NCBI GenBank assembly: GCA_040218045.1
Contig: JAVJQA010000037.1
Coordinates: 20,209 to 84,208 of the forward strand
Direction of reading: 5' to 3'
Source of the DNA: Marinoscillum sp040218045
GTDB taxonomy: Bacteria > Bacteroidota > Bacteroidia > Cytophagales > Cyclobacteriaceae
Length of the DNA: 64,000 nt
Under the pieces are notes generated by a model. The model was not told the origin of the DNA. It was given only the letters and a program-made list of their open reading frames with translations, and searched no databases. Position 1 is the stretch's first letter. Each line of letters begins with the position of its first letter. Below, piece after piece: positions 43,924 to 53,631 of this stretch. The translations under genes were made by a program, and so were the position numbers.

Positions 43924-43948
43924 ACCCTGAAGCAATTCAGGGTTTTTT
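43924..43948 (+). terminator. Terminator after the small 55-aa gene
   Basis: ACCCTGAA/TTCAGGGT 8-bp stem with a GCAA tetraloop followed by six T, ending 54 bp past the stop codon. Confidence 0.85.
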
Positions 43949-43960
43949 ATGTGAAAATAA

Positions 43961-43989
43961 AAACCCTGCATCCAATAAATGCAGGGTTT
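43961..43989 (-). terminator. Terminator of the minus-strand beta-barrel gene
   Basis: AAACCCTGCAT/ATGCAGGGTTT 11-bp stem with a 7-base loop; on the minus strand it ends in TTTTTATTTT. It lies about 75 bp past the stop of the gene at 44063-45214. Confidence 0.8.
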
Positions 43990-44062
43990 AAGAAACAAAT
44001 TGTATAGTATAAAGAGTTAAAGCCCTTAATGCAATTCGCATGCCAAGAGCTTAGTTTTATTT

Positions 44063-45214
44063 TTAATTTTCCGAAAAATCTATAACTGGTTTTTGACCGC
44101 CGAACCGATAGGTAAACCCAAAATTGATCAGGTAATCAGCAAAGGCTGCATCGCCATTGCGAAAAACTCCTGTTTCCGATGTTGTTTGCTTATCTGATAA
44201 ACTTTGTGTTCTTGCTCGCTCTACAGCTATTGGCACAGTAAGGTTAAGAGAGAAATTACGCATGCCGTAGGATATACCCGGCTCAACAGATACTGCGTAT
44301 CCGGGTCTTCTACCACCTTCGTCGCCACCTATTAAGTCACTGGATGGAACTCCTTCTACCCTGCCTCCCGCATATAAACCTAAACCGTGGATGCTAGTCA
44401 TATAGAATGCCCCAAGTCGGGCAGCATACTGATCCGGAACTGACCTATCCGAGGTGGAACCCCTAAAATTGGTATACTCAAAGCTTTCTCTTGGGTTGGA
44501 GAGATAATAAAAATTGCTCGTCAGGGTGATGTTATCAGTTAAACTATAAAAGCCCTGTAAATCGAGTGTTACTCCAAATCCACCATCTCCAGGCTGGATG
44601 GATTGATCTACATCGGCTGTAATCTCTTCATCCTTGTTATCTCCTTTATTGTAGAAAGTATCCTGAGCCCTGTAATCTCCAGAGGGTAGTTTAAAACCTA
44701 ACCCTACTGATAAGTTGCCTTTAGAGGCTGGTTCGAAAAGCCAGTAACTTGCACTAAATCGTATGTCAGCCAGACCACTTGCTACAGTGGCATTCCTATC
44801 ACCCTGCCAGGTAGATTCATCAAAATCAGGTGTGTCAGAGTCATCCACTCCCGTTGGGTTACCACCGTGCTCATACATTGAAGTTCTGTGATGATAGACA
44901 AATGGTAACACGAAGTTTAGACTAAGTCTATCAGTAAGTCCATATGACAGCTGTAAATCAAGAAATGCCGAGTTATTAATCACCTCTGTGCCATTTTCCA
45001 CACGTTCGGTTTCTTCATGTTTTCCTCTAAAATGTCTATAGGAACGGAAATAGCGAAAGTTAGTACCCGCCTGCCATTGGTTCTTTTCCAAAAAAACTCC
45101 TCCACCCACATTGGCTCCACATGCAGATCGAATAGCCACACAGCCCTGACTATAGGCAAAAAATGAGATAAAAAACAGGCACAATGTACCTGTAACCTTG
45201 TACAGATTTTTCAT
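44063..45214 (-). CDS. Outer-membrane beta-barrel protein
   Basis: A 383-residue exported protein: signal peptide ending FFAYSQ, then GCVAIRSACGANVG and a run of amphipathic strands with alternating Tyr/Phe (WQAGTNFRYFRSYRHF, GLTDRLSLNFVLPFVYHH), closing with a C-terminal aromatic strand and short tail. The pattern resembles the PF13557/transporter-type barrels found beside metal or aromatic genes, but no substrate can be proposed. Monocistronic between its terminator and an empty upstream region. Confidence 0.75.
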   Translation of the reverse strand: MKNLYKVTGTLCLFFISFFAYSQGCVAIRSACGANVGGGVFLEKNQWQAGTNFRYFRSYRHFRGKHEETERVENGTEVINNSAFLDLQLSYGLTDRLSLNFVLPFVYHHRTSMYEHGGNPTGVDDSDTPDFDESTWQGDRNATVASGLADIRFSASYWLFEPASKGNLSVGLGFKLPSGDYRAQDTFYNKGDNKDEEITADVDQSIQPGDGGFGVTLDLQGFYSLTDNITLTSNFYYLSNPRESFEYTNFRGSTSDRSVPDQYAARLGAFYMTSIHGLGLYAGGRVEGVPSSDLIGGDEGGRRPGYAVSVEPGISYGMRNFSLNLTVPIAVERARTQSLSDKQTTSETGVFRNGDAAFADYLINFGFTYRFGGQKPVIDFSEN

Positions 45215-45320
45215 AATAAATTAGTTAGAATTGATTGTATCGAACAGACTCGAATTCCCAATTGATTTAAGAGGGGTTGGAGCTATTCATTTAGTTAAGA
45301 ATAAATAGATGATTAAATGC

Positions 45321-45851
45321 TTAACCCCGGGGAGGTGGGGTATTAAGCTCTGGATAAGTCTCCAGGGTGTTTGATGCCGGATGCGTTCCAAAAGACTGTT
45401 CCGCCAGCAGTATCAGACTTTTTGAGTAAGTCAGTTGTTGGTATAATGTGTAGTCTTTAGCTGCAGATTTAATCAAATCTGCTTTGTCATTACTAGAGGA
45501 TTCAGAGTCGCTCATGGCGCGCACCCAGTCAGCAATAGTATTATTTAATCTTTCAGTCTGAGAATCTTCGGCAACAATCAAGTGGATCGCGTCCTGTTCA
45601 TATTTTTGTAATACTTTCCGGTACAGCTTACCATCAATCATAATCTTACCATGTGTCACTCGATAATTTGACTGATCATTCCAGTAAGGGAGTGTGATGG
45701 GGATAGCTACGTGTTTCATATCTGGAGTTACCTCCACATGAGCCATCCACTGTTCGTTGATTTGTTTGGCGCTATACCAATAGTAGCCCAGGTACCCCAC
45801 ATGGTAAAGGAGGAATAGGCTTAGGAAGAATATGGCAATAGCTTTTCTCAA
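45321..45851 (-). CDS. Hypothetical protein with N-terminal membrane anchor
   Basis: A 176-residue protein: one membrane helix at about 3-24 (IAIFFLSLFLLYHVGYLGYYWY), then a periplasmic alpha-beta part with VTPDMKHVAIPITLPYW and a helical C-terminal region ending in PPPRG. No family recognised and no motif residues seen. Same strand as, and upstream of, the beta-barrel gene (106-bp gap), possibly one unit. Confidence 0.6.
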   Translation of the reverse strand: MRKAIAIFFLSLFLLYHVGYLGYYWYSAKQINEQWMAHVEVTPDMKHVAIPITLPYWNDQSNYRVTHGKIMIDGKLYRKVLQKYEQDAIHLIVAEDSQTERLNNTIADWVRAMSDSESSSNDKADLIKSAAKDYTLYQQLTYSKSLILLAEQSFGTHPASNTLETYPELNTPPPRG

Positions 45852-45920
45852 AATCTCATAAACTAACCAGCAATATAGAAATCATTTTATAATGATTGAA
45901 ATATATTCCATGAAAATTGG

Positions 45921-46556
45921 CTAATTGGCAATTTCCTCGTTCATTGCTGCTTCCAGGTTTTGGCTGAGCCCGTCCAATGGCATGAATCCCCGGGCGATTA
46001 GAAAATATTGATCCTTCCTTTTTAATATCACTGTCGGGAATCCGTTGACTCCTGCTCGCTGCACCCAGTTAAAAGCTTCCTTCACAGCAAGGTCCATTTC
46101 TACAGAGTCATATTTCGAAACAAACGCCCCTTTCTCAATATGGAATGTAGTGGCAAGTTCGACATAAGTGTTCAAGTCATTGTAATCCTTCCCCTTGACG
46201 AAATGGGCCTGCTGAAGTATATGTGCGGCATCAATTGTATCCACTCCAAAGGATTCCAGTGTAACCAGTGCTTTGCTTGGTGGTACTGAATCCATCAAAA
46301 TGTCAGATGGAGTGATTTTGTTTAAATAGTCCTTTCCAAATTTGGTGCCGGTATGACTTTCCAACCTCTCCTTAGCATTTTGGATATAATCATTCATGGT
46401 GTGATATGGCGCGACTCTCGCGCCTGTGATCATACCACCGGGCACTGCGCGAAAATCTAACTCGGGATGCTGATTTCTAAAATCAACGATCGTTGGACTA
46501 AAACCAAAGCACCAGCCACAAAGGGGATCAAAGAGATATAAAACTTCATCTTTCAT
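45921..46556 (-). CDS. DsbA-family protein (FrnE/2-hydroxychromene-like)
   Basis: A 211-residue thioredoxin-fold protein: FDPLCGWCFGFSP puts the CxxC as C13-G-W-C16; NGFPTVILKRKDQYF with the cis-Pro at about 175-178 is the second active-site loop. No signal peptide, so a cytoplasmic dithiol oxidoreductase of the FrnE/DsbA type is likely, partners unknown. Confidence 0.85.
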   Translation of the reverse strand: MKDEVLYLFDPLCGWCFGFSPTIVDFRNQHPELDFRAVPGGMITGARVAPYHTMNDYIQNAKERLESHTGTKFGKDYLNKITPSDILMDSVPPSKALVTLESFGVDTIDAAHILQQAHFVKGKDYNDLNTYVELATTFHIEKGAFVSKYDSVEMDLAVKEAFNWVQRAGVNGFPTVILKRKDQYFLIARGFMPLDGLSQNLEAAMNEEIAN

Positions 46557-46588
46557 TTAAAGATAAAGTAAATAAAGAGCAGAAAAGT

Positions 46589-47353
46589 TTAACCCTGTTC
46601 TGATTTTTTAAATTCGGTCAATTTCGCCAACATATCTTGTTGGATAAAAAAGAGCTCTGTCTTGTCGAGGTACTCAAGTGAGTAGTCACAATAATCAATA
46701 AAGCTGGTAAGCTCATCACCATCAAGCCCAGTTACATCCTTCACCCAATCTCTGTTAAACTTCTGATAGACCCGTTGGTCACGTGTTTGGGTAGTTACAA
46801 TCTGATGGTATTTCCTTTTCTCTTTGGCACTTTTACTAAATTTTTCATATAGAAAATCAGTGGGTTGCAGGATAGCAAAAAGTGGGTTATTGATTTGTTT
46901 TTCGCTCAGCGGAGCATTGTTATACGGCTTTGGTTTAGGTATGCCATGATACCAGAATGCAGTGTCTGCTGGTTCATAGGACAAAATCCTTCTTTTAAAG
47001 ACCTCTTCGGACGGCAGGTTGTTTACAATCACTTCATCAAGAAAGATGGTGTCCCTTGGTAACTTTAATGTGAAAGTTTCTTCCAACCACGAAGGTTTCA
47101 CTTTCCATCCTATGCGCTGATAACCGACAATAGAAAACACTATTGTGTCACCCTCTGAAGCTTTAATCTCAAATGTGCCTTTAAGAGAGGTGATTGTCCC
47201 CTCTTTGATAGTGATATTGTTCACATGGGCAAATTCCACAGCTTCATCTGAAGTCTCATCCAGCAAGACACCATGGATTGACTGCTGTGCGCGGCCCACA
47301 ATGACAACTACAAATAAACCTATGATAGTTAGTGCCTTTTTCACCTCACACAA
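46589..47353 (-). CDS. Exported CarboxypepD_reg-like protein
   Basis: A 254-residue exported protein: signal ALTIIGLFVVVIVGRAQ, beta-sandwich SIHGVLLDETSDEAVEFAHV with TITSLKGTFEIKASEGD and SIVGYQ (CarboxypepD_reg-like), then a helical charged part. An in-frame GTG at 47344 (MKKALT) may be the true start instead of the ATG at 47353, because MCEV precedes a typical Lys-Lys opening. It resembles the protein at 25635-26267 in plan. Confidence 0.8.
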   Translation of the reverse strand: MCEVKKALTIIGLFVVVIVGRAQQSIHGVLLDETSDEAVEFAHVNNITIKEGTITSLKGTFEIKASEGDTIVFSIVGYQRIGWKVKPSWLEETFTLKLPRDTIFLDEVIVNNLPSEEVFKRRILSYEPADTAFWYHGIPKPKPYNNAPLSEKQINNPLFAILQPTDFLYEKFSKSAKEKRKYHQIVTTQTRDQRVYQKFNRDWVKDVTGLDGDELTSFIDYCDYSLEYLDKTELFFIQQDMLAKLTEFKKSEQG

Positions 47354-47469
47354 AGGTGTACAATTGCTGAAGAAAGAAGGCTGTCTTAATGTTTTTTAAC
47401 ATTTAAGGTCCGTTCATTAACTAAAGTACTTAGAAGCTATCTGTAGAGATTTTATCCGACGCTTCTCAA

Positions 47470-48165
47470 TTACAAAGCCAACCGTCTCAGCTCATCCAGC
47501 GAAAGGTTTGGTCTGTCGATCACCGTGGTATCTGTCCCTATTTCAATCGATTTGGCCTTCCAGGAGTTTGCAAATTTAGAGGGCTTGATGAGTTTTATGG
47601 GTAGCCCTTCTTTGATCAATGTGTAAGTGACCAGTTGAATATCCTCTAGCTGCACACTATCTCCATAAAAAACAGCATTCGATTGGTAGTCGGCGTATTC
47701 CGGTGTGACCTCACGTTCATGAATATAAAACCCTAGTTTTTGTAGCGCATACGCACTATTGCCATCTGGAGCATGGTGGTAATACCTGATGATGATGTCG
47801 GTACGTGGTTTGTTAGGTGAAAGGGATTTTAAAATGGTGGATTCGTACTTTTTCTTCAGGTTTTCAAAATAGGTATTATCCGAAATGGGTTGATCCGTAT
47901 TTTCATCTTTTACTTTTAGCTCCGGAGAGGTAGTCAAACCGGTGTTAGCTTCCAGAGGCTCCGGTATTGTATCTACAATTACCTCTGTTGGATGCGTATG
48001 CTCTTCCTGCGTTGAGTCTGACTCCTCGCTATGATCAACTACATGTTCTGCTTCATGGCGACTTAGAGGTTCATAATTCAACCCTAAAACACTGTTCATT
48101 AAGTATAATATCAATAAGAAACCGAAAATTAGAAAAATGTAGGATAGAGGCTTCCTCAATTCCAT
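47470..48165 (-). CDS. Hypothetical membrane-anchored periplasmic protein
   Basis: A 231-residue protein: helix at about 8-28, then a His/Glu/Ser/Thr linker with VVDHSEESDSTQEEHTHPTE, and a C-terminal alpha-beta domain (about 110-231) with IIIRYYHHAPDGNSAYALQKL and AVFYGDSVQLEDIQLVTYTLI. The C-terminal fold could resemble LytR-C or SPOR-like peptidoglycan-associated domains, but this is only an impression. No catalytic motif. Confidence 0.6.
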   Translation of the reverse strand: MELRKPLSYIFLIFGFLLILYLMNSVLGLNYEPLSRHEAEHVVDHSEESDSTQEEHTHPTEVIVDTIPEPLEANTGLTTSPELKVKDENTDQPISDNTYFENLKKKYESTILKSLSPNKPRTDIIIRYYHHAPDGNSAYALQKLGFYIHEREVTPEYADYQSNAVFYGDSVQLEDIQLVTYTLIKEGLPIKLIKPSKFANSWKAKSIEIGTDTTVIDRPNLSLDELRRLAL

Positions 48166-48212
48166 AGGCTGAGTGTTTCCATAAATTTAACAATTATCCG
48201 CTTATAATGAAC

Positions 48213-48248
48213 AAAAAAGCCCATCTCCTCCTAAACGAAGAGATGGGC
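48213..48248 (-). terminator. Terminator of secDF
   Basis: GCCCATCTC/GAGATGGGC 9-bp stem with a 12-base loop; on the minus strand it ends in TTTTTTGTT. About 24 bp past the secDF stop codon. Confidence 0.8.
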
Positions 48249-48271
48249 TCGAAATAGGCCTTTATGTCTAT

Positions 48272-51200
48272 TTAATCGTTTACAGCTTTAGCCTTTTTAG
48301 TGTTCAAATCAATTACCACCGGAGTAGCAATAAATATGGATGAATAGGTACCGATTAAGATACCTACTAAAAGAGCAAAAGAGAAGCCTTTCAAAGCAGC
48401 ACCTCCAAAAATGAATAGTACAAGTACAACAATCAAAGTAGTGATTGAGGTAATCAAGGTACGGCTGATGGTGCTATTCAATGATTCGTTGAATACTTTC
48501 TTCATTTCACTGCCAGTTTTGATCCCAAGGTTTTCCCTGATACGGTCAAATACAACCACTGTATCGTTGATAGAGTAACCAATGATCGTCAAAATAGCAG
48601 CTACGAAAACCTGATCTACTTCATAGGTAATGCCTAGAAGAGATGCGATCGCAAAAGCAGAAAGTACAAAAAGGGTATCATGGAACAATGCAACGATTGC
48701 ACCCAAGCCAAACTGCCATTTTCTGAATCGAATAAGTATATAAATGAAGATACAGATCAAGGCAAAGAGCGCTGACTCATAAGATGAGTTTTTGATGTCG
48801 TCAGCAATGGTAGCGCCAACCTTAGAAGAGCTACTTATCGCAAAGGCACCTGCTTCAGGTTGAGTGCCTTCCTGGGCTTCATTAAGTCCTGTGGAGGCAA
48901 CACCATCTTTCAATGCTTGCTTCACTTTGGTGTCTGCTACGTCAGTTTCATCATCAATCAGATATGAGGTAGTCACCTTAAGGATGTTATTTGCGCCATA
49001 GGTTTTCACTTCAGTACCCTGATTGTCAAAGTAAGGGGTCAATGCCGCTTTAAGCTCCGATGGCGCAATAGGCTCATTGAAAGAAACCACATAAGATCTA
49101 CCGCCTTTGAAGTCCACCCCAAGGGTTAATCCTTTGATGAGCATGGCGATAATACCTACCGTGATAAAAGCACCACTGAATAGGTAAGCCATTTTACGCT
49201 TGCTGATAAAATCAAAATTCAAACCAACCAATGCATTTCTTGAAAACGCATTGGAGAAGGAGATTTTTGCTTTGTCGCCTTTCTTGGAGAATGCTTCCAC
49301 GATCACTCTGGTAATGAAAACCGCACTGAAGAATGAACAGGCGATACCAATCATCAAAGTAATGGCAAAACCTTTTACAGGTCCCTGGCCTAAAGTATAA
49401 AGGATAAACCCGGTGATGAAGGTGGTTACATTGGCATCAATAATTGAGCTGTAAGCTTTAGAATAACCACTGCTGATCGCGGCCTTTAAGCCAGATCCGT
49501 TTCTGAGTTCTTCCTTAATACGCTCGAATATGAGGACGTTCGCATCTATGGACATACCAATGGTCAATACAATACCGGCTATGCCAGGGAGCGTAAGTGA
49601 AGCGCTCAGCTGTGCCAAAATTCCAAGGATAAAGAAGATGTTGAAGAATAGGGCAACGTTAGCAATCAAGCCTCCTTTGGCATAGTACACAACCATGAAT
49701 ACGATCACGATCAAAAGACCAGCAATGATCGAAAACAACCCTTGATCCCTTGCTACCTGACCTAGTGTTGGCCCGATGACCACATCTTCCACAATTGTAG
49801 TAGGTGCCGGAAGCGCTCCAGCTTTGAGGATGTTCGCTAAATCCTTTGCCTCCTCAATAGTGAAGTTACCAGTGATCGATGAGCTGCCGTTAGGGATTTC
49901 GTTTTCTACATTTGGTGCAGAGTACACGTAGTTATCAAGTACGATAGCTATTCTTCTGTTGACGTTGCTGGCTGTAAGCCTCTTCCATGCTTTGGCACCG
50001 GCAGGATTCATTTGCATGCTGATAGCCGGTCTTGACCTTTGATCTAGATCTTGTCTTGCATCGGTAATTACTTCTCCTGTAAGTGGTGCCTTTCCGGTTC
50101 TGGAAGTTTTGATGGCATGGAGTTCCAAATACTCAGGCGCATTGACCGCATCATTTTTTACTGGCTTTACAGACCACAAAAATTTAATATTAGTAGGAAT
50201 CAGGTCCTGCACATCCTCTCTCTGAAGGATTCTATTGATGGTAGATGTGTCTTTTAGATCGTAGACCAGGCCATATTGAGACTTGATCAATGAGAATAAT
50301 GGAGACACCTGGCTATTCATGGCAGAGTCAAGCTGCGAGTCCAGAGAATCAGAATCTGCTGCTATCGTGGAATCAGTGTTGGCCACTTCTACTCCATCAT
50401 CTTCTGTCAGGAGGCTTGAAAGGTCATCTTCCTGCGTATTCGCCCGGTCATCTCCTGTAAGATCTGCTGCATCCAGACTGGATTTTTGGTCTTCCACCAA
50501 AAGGTCGTTGATTGCCTGAAGTGTAGGAGAGATCTCGTTAAGCTCATGAACTTCCCAAAACTCCAATTTCGCCACACCTTGAAGCAGTTTTCTTACTCTT
50601 TCCGGGTTATCCACACCAGGAAGCTCAATTTGGATTCTTCCTGTTCCCTGTAGCCTTTGGATGTTTGGCTGGGAAGTTCCGAATCTGTCAATACGTGTTC
50701 TCAAGATGTTGAAAGACCGTTCAATCGCACTTTCTACCTCAGTGGTAATGATCTCAAGTACTTCATCATCAGTCGAATTCAAGCTGATTCTTCCTCTGTT
50801 GGAAGCATTGGAGAAAATATAAGCCAACGATTTGTCAGGGGCATTTTCTTTGAATACAGAGTAAAACTCATCCACAAAGCGGGTTTGAGTACCTCTGATG
50901 TTTGCTTTAGCTGTAGTCAATGCATTTTGGAAATCTTCATCCTGGTTGTTGCCACTAAGGCCTTTGAGGATATCAACCGGGGATACTTCCAGGGTCACGT
51001 GCATACCACCTTGCAAATCGAGTCCAAGGTTAAGCTCAGTCTCTTTTACTTCCTGGTAGGTATAGTCCATTCCCAGAAGATTGTATACTGGCTCATTCCA
51101 TATTGAGTCCAGGTAACGTTGCTTTTCAGAAAAATCTATATTGCCATCAGCATCAGTATTCGCTGCTGTAGCCTCCTTTTGGATAGACTGTGCCACGAAC

Positions 51201-51274
51201 GTGAAAGACAAGTAATAGATACAAAGCAAGGAGATGACTATTGTCAATAGAACAACAAATCCTTTGTTTTTCAT
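48272..51274 (-). CDS. secDF: Fused protein translocase SecDF
   Basis: A 1000-residue inner-membrane protein combining SecD and SecF, the usual arrangement in Bacteroidota, using the proton gradient to complete export through SecYEG. SecD half: first helix about 6-26, LGLDLQGGMHVTLEV (about 64-78), P1 head domain, GMSIDANVLIFERIKEEL in helix 4. SecF half begins at about 695 with a KGLTLGVDFKGGRSY motif, and ends with GYSINDTVVVFDRIRENLG. A Ser/Asp/Leu-rich insert (about 280-315) lies within the SecD periplasmic region. Confidence 0.96.
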   Translation of the reverse strand: MKNKGFVVLLTIVISLLCIYYLSFTFVAQSIQKEATAANTDADGNIDFSEKQRYLDSIWNEPVYNLLGMDYTYQEVKETELNLGLDLQGGMHVTLEVSPVDILKGLSGNNQDEDFQNALTTAKANIRGTQTRFVDEFYSVFKENAPDKSLAYIFSNASNRGRISLNSTDDEVLEIITTEVESAIERSFNILRTRIDRFGTSQPNIQRLQGTGRIQIELPGVDNPERVRKLLQGVAKLEFWEVHELNEISPTLQAINDLLVEDQKSSLDAADLTGDDRANTQEDDLSSLLTEDDGVEVANTDSTIAADSDSLDSQLDSAMNSQVSPLFSLIKSQYGLVYDLKDTSTINRILQREDVQDLIPTNIKFLWSVKPVKNDAVNAPEYLELHAIKTSRTGKAPLTGEVITDARQDLDQRSRPAISMQMNPAGAKAWKRLTASNVNRRIAIVLDNYVYSAPNVENEIPNGSSSITGNFTIEEAKDLANILKAGALPAPTTIVEDVVIGPTLGQVARDQGLFSIIAGLLIVIVFMVVYYAKGGLIANVALFFNIFFILGILAQLSASLTLPGIAGIVLTIGMSIDANVLIFERIKEELRNGSGLKAAISSGYSKAYSSIIDANVTTFITGFILYTLGQGPVKGFAITLMIGIACSFFSAVFITRVIVEAFSKKGDKAKISFSNAFSRNALVGLNFDFISKRKMAYLFSGAFITVGIIAMLIKGLTLGVDFKGGRSYVVSFNEPIAPSELKAALTPYFDNQGTEVKTYGANNILKVTTSYLIDDETDVADTKVKQALKDGVASTGLNEAQEGTQPEAGAFAISSSSKVGATIADDIKNSSYESALFALICIFIYILIRFRKWQFGLGAIVALFHDTLFVLSAFAIASLLGITYEVDQVFVAAILTIIGYSINDTVVVFDRIRENLGIKTGSEMKKVFNESLNSTISRTLITSITTLIVVLVLFIFGGAALKGFSFALLVGILIGTYSSIFIATPVVIDLNTKKAKAVND

Positions 51275-51381
51275 GATTGTATTTGTTTAAAAATCAAGTT
51301 GTAGTCCACATTTCATTATAAGAAAGGGACTTGAGTTAAAATTTTGAAAAGATAATTGGTGATAGTTGGTCTGAGAACAGA

Positions 51382-51738
51382 CTAGGGAGCATTGGGAGAT
51401 ATGATCCGACTAAAAAGTATTTTTAATACTTTGCTTCCTGCGGTAGTGGCATCCTGACTGACATCAAATTCATCTTCCACTTCCTCCATTTCCGGAAGGA
51501 TATCTATTAGAAAGAAAGAATGATCAAGGGATACTTGAGCTATAGAGTTGATGGCGTCAAATGCCTGGATCGAAAGCTCAGCGCGCTGATCATTGGACTG
51601 ATCATCTTCTGATTGCGCAACTTCCGCTGTAGACATGTTGATAGAAGGAACTGCCAGCGAGACAAAGCCCACCAAAAGCCCCAACACCACCGTGGATGTC
51701 ATCAGTAATTTCGATATGTTTTTACTGCCCGTTTTCAA
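51382..51738 (-). CDS. Hypothetical exported protein
   Basis: A 118-residue protein with an N-terminal hydrophobic helix or signal (LLMTSTVVLGLLVGFVSLAV, about 11-30) and a mature part rich in Asp/Glu/Gln/Ser (VAQSEDDQSNDQRAEL), ending in a helix and RIISPNAP. No family recognised. It lies between secDF and udk; probably part of the udk-side transcript. Confidence 0.5.
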   Translation of the reverse strand: MKTGSKNISKLLMTSTVVLGLLVGFVSLAVPSINMSTAEVAQSEDDQSNDQRAELSIQAFDAINSIAQVSLDHSFFLIDILPEMEEVEDEFDVSQDATTAGSKVLKILFSRIISPNAP

Positions 51739-51790
51739 AGCGGGTCAAAACTACTGAAATACAATTAATTACCTGGCTTTTGAATGAATT

Positions 51791-52411
51791 TTATTGACTA
51801 AGTTTTCCTCGGAGGTACGAAATGACCACATCCAAGGCAACTTCAAAGCCATTGTGGTTAGGAATGATGATGTCTGCATCGTACTTAAGTGGCTCGATGT
51901 ACTTTTTGAATGACGGGGTGACATGATGCTGAAAGCGATAAAGAACGTCACTTAAGTCATAGCCTCGCTCCTCTGCATCTCGGGTTATTCTCCTGGTTAG
52001 CATCAGATAGTCTGGAGCTTCTATGAAGATTTTAAAATCGAGTAAGTCGTTGATTTCATCATAGTAGAAGGTGAAAATCCCTTCTACCACAATGATAGGC
52101 GTGGACTTGATATGAATAATTTGCGGTTCCTTCGAATCATTGTTGAAGGTGTATTCCTTAATGGTGAGGTCCTCACCAGACTTGAGTTTCTTGAGGTCTC
52201 TTGAAAAACGCTCCCGGTCCAGGGATTCAGGCAGGTCGAAGTTTTCGATTCCCCTGTCATCTTTTGATTGCTGGTCCCTTGGTTTGTAATAATTGTCCAG
52301 AGAGAGTAAACTCACCTCTTCGGTTCCAAAAGCAGCCATCAGTTGTCGCAAAAAAAGCGTCTTGCCCGAACCACTTCCTCCGGTAATGCCAATCGTGATG
52401 GGTTTATTCAT
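51791..52411 (-). CDS. udk: Uridine kinase
   Basis: A 206-residue P-loop kinase phosphorylating uridine/cytidine to UMP/CMP. P-loop GITGGSGSGKT (8-18), LSLDNYYKPRD, ENFDLPESLD, VVEGIFTFYYDEI and the RRITRDAEERG lid. Standard Udk length. Its start overlaps the rdgB stop region by 8 bp, so it is coupled to rdgB. Confidence 0.95.
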   Translation of the reverse strand: MNKPITIGITGGSGSGKTLFLRQLMAAFGTEEVSLLSLDNYYKPRDQQSKDDRGIENFDLPESLDRERFSRDLKKLKSGEDLTIKEYTFNNDSKEPQIIHIKSTPIIVVEGIFTFYYDEINDLLDFKIFIEAPDYLMLTRRITRDAEERGYDLSDVLYRFQHHVTPSFKKYIEPLKYDADIIIPNHNGFEVALDVVISYLRGKLSQ

Positions 52412-52988
52412 TTTCCTTGCTTAAGAATTCGATCAGCTGCTGGAAAGCTTTTGCCCGGTGTGATATTTTGTTCTTTTCTTCAGCACTCATTTCGGCAAAG
52501 GTAACATCAAATCCATCCGGTTGAAAAATCGGATCATATCCAAACCCCTCTTGTCCTGACCTTGATGTTGTGATCTTTCCTTCTGCCTTTCCTATAAACT
52601 GATGGGTTTTGCCCTCTTCAGTGATATAAGTGATGATCGTGACAAACCTGGCAGACCGATTCTCTATACCGCTTAGTTTGGATAAGAGCAGGTCCATATT
52701 GTCATTACTATTTTTCTGCTCACCGGCATACCTGGCCGAATAAACCCCTGGCTCTCCATTCAATGCCTTCACCTCCAAACCGGTATCATCACCGAAACAA
52801 GCCACGTGATGTTTCTGATAAACATATTGTGTCTTCATGAGTGAGTTCCCGGCTATAGTATCGGCCGTTTCAGGGATATCCTCATGAAGGTTAAGGTCAT
52901 TTAAACCCAAAAGCTCCAACCCAGTGGGTAGGAGCTTTGAGATCTCTCGGAGTTTGTTTTCGTTGTGCGTGGCAAAATAAAGTTTCAT
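52404..52988 (-). CDS. rdgB: XTP/dITP diphosphatase (RdgB/HAM1)
   Basis: A 194-residue nucleotide house-cleaning enzyme hydrolysing dITP and XTP to monophosphates. Motifs: FATHNENKLREI, DDTGLEVKALNGEPGVYSARYAG (in parts) and GFGYDPIFQP. Normal length. Overlaps udk by 8 bp and follows an FKBP gene by 9 bp. Confidence 0.96.
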   Translation of the reverse strand: MKLYFATHNENKLREISKLLPTGLELLGLNDLNLHEDIPETADTIAGNSLMKTQYVYQKHHVACFGDDTGLEVKALNGEPGVYSARYAGEQKNSNDNMDLLLSKLSGIENRSARFVTIITYITEEGKTHQFIGKAEGKITTSRSGQEGFGYDPIFQPDGFDVTFAEMSAEEKNKISHRAKAFQQLIEFLSKENE

Positions 52989-52997
52989 TCCGACAGC

Positions 52998-53585
52998 TTA
53001 GTCTTTTCTAACCTTTACAGGATAGACATCAAAAATTAGGATCGTATTTGGAGGAATGCCCTGATAACTACTCGCCCCATACCCCAAGGTAGATGGTATG
53101 ATCAACCTGGCACTGCCTCCTACTTTGATTTTCTTCAAAGCTTCTGTGACACCATTAGAAAACCCTGGCCTAACATTGGGATATGCACTTACTAAAGCCC
53201 AGCCCGATTCAGACTGAGTAAAGATAAAGATGGGCTTATAGGTACGGGTGGAGTCATAGACATCATTATTAATAGCCACGGTATCAATAGAGGTGTCAAA
53301 TAGTACATCATCTGTAAACCTTCCCGTATAGTGCAAACTTACTATATCACCTGACTCAATAGTATCTCCATTGCCCTCATTGGTCACCACATAGCGAACA
53401 CCACGACTGGTAGTGTCTACGTTAGCGTAGCCTTTTTTAGCTATATAATCATTGATTTTCACAATATCCAGAGCCAACTGATCTTCAGTAGTCACTACTG
53501 TAGTTATTCCATCATCCTCACAGGCACTTGCCAAGAAGATAATGACAACTAGTACAGCTAATAATTGAATGCGATATTTCGTCAT
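52998..53585 (-). CDS. FKBP-type peptidyl-prolyl isomerase lipoprotein
   Basis: A 195-residue lipoprotein: signal ends FLASAC (C22), then a spacer and an FKBP domain (about 80-195) with IVSLHYTGRF, GGSARLIIPSTLGYG and PPNTILIFDVYPVKV. The PPIase acts in the periplasm or outer membrane, helping proline isomerisation of exported proteins. Companion FKBP gene is 46 bp upstream. Confidence 0.93.
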   Translation of the reverse strand: MTKYRIQLLAVLVVIIFLASACEDDGITTVVTTEDQLALDIVKINDYIAKKGYANVDTTSRGVRYVVTNEGNGDTIESGDIVSLHYTGRFTDDVLFDTSIDTVAINNDVYDSTRTYKPIFIFTQSESGWALVSAYPNVRPGFSNGVTEALKKIKVGGSARLIIPSTLGYGASSYQGIPPNTILIFDVYPVKVRKD

Positions 53586-53631
53586 AATTTATTTTGACTC
53601 TTGTTGTCCCTAAAAGGTTGTATCGATCAAA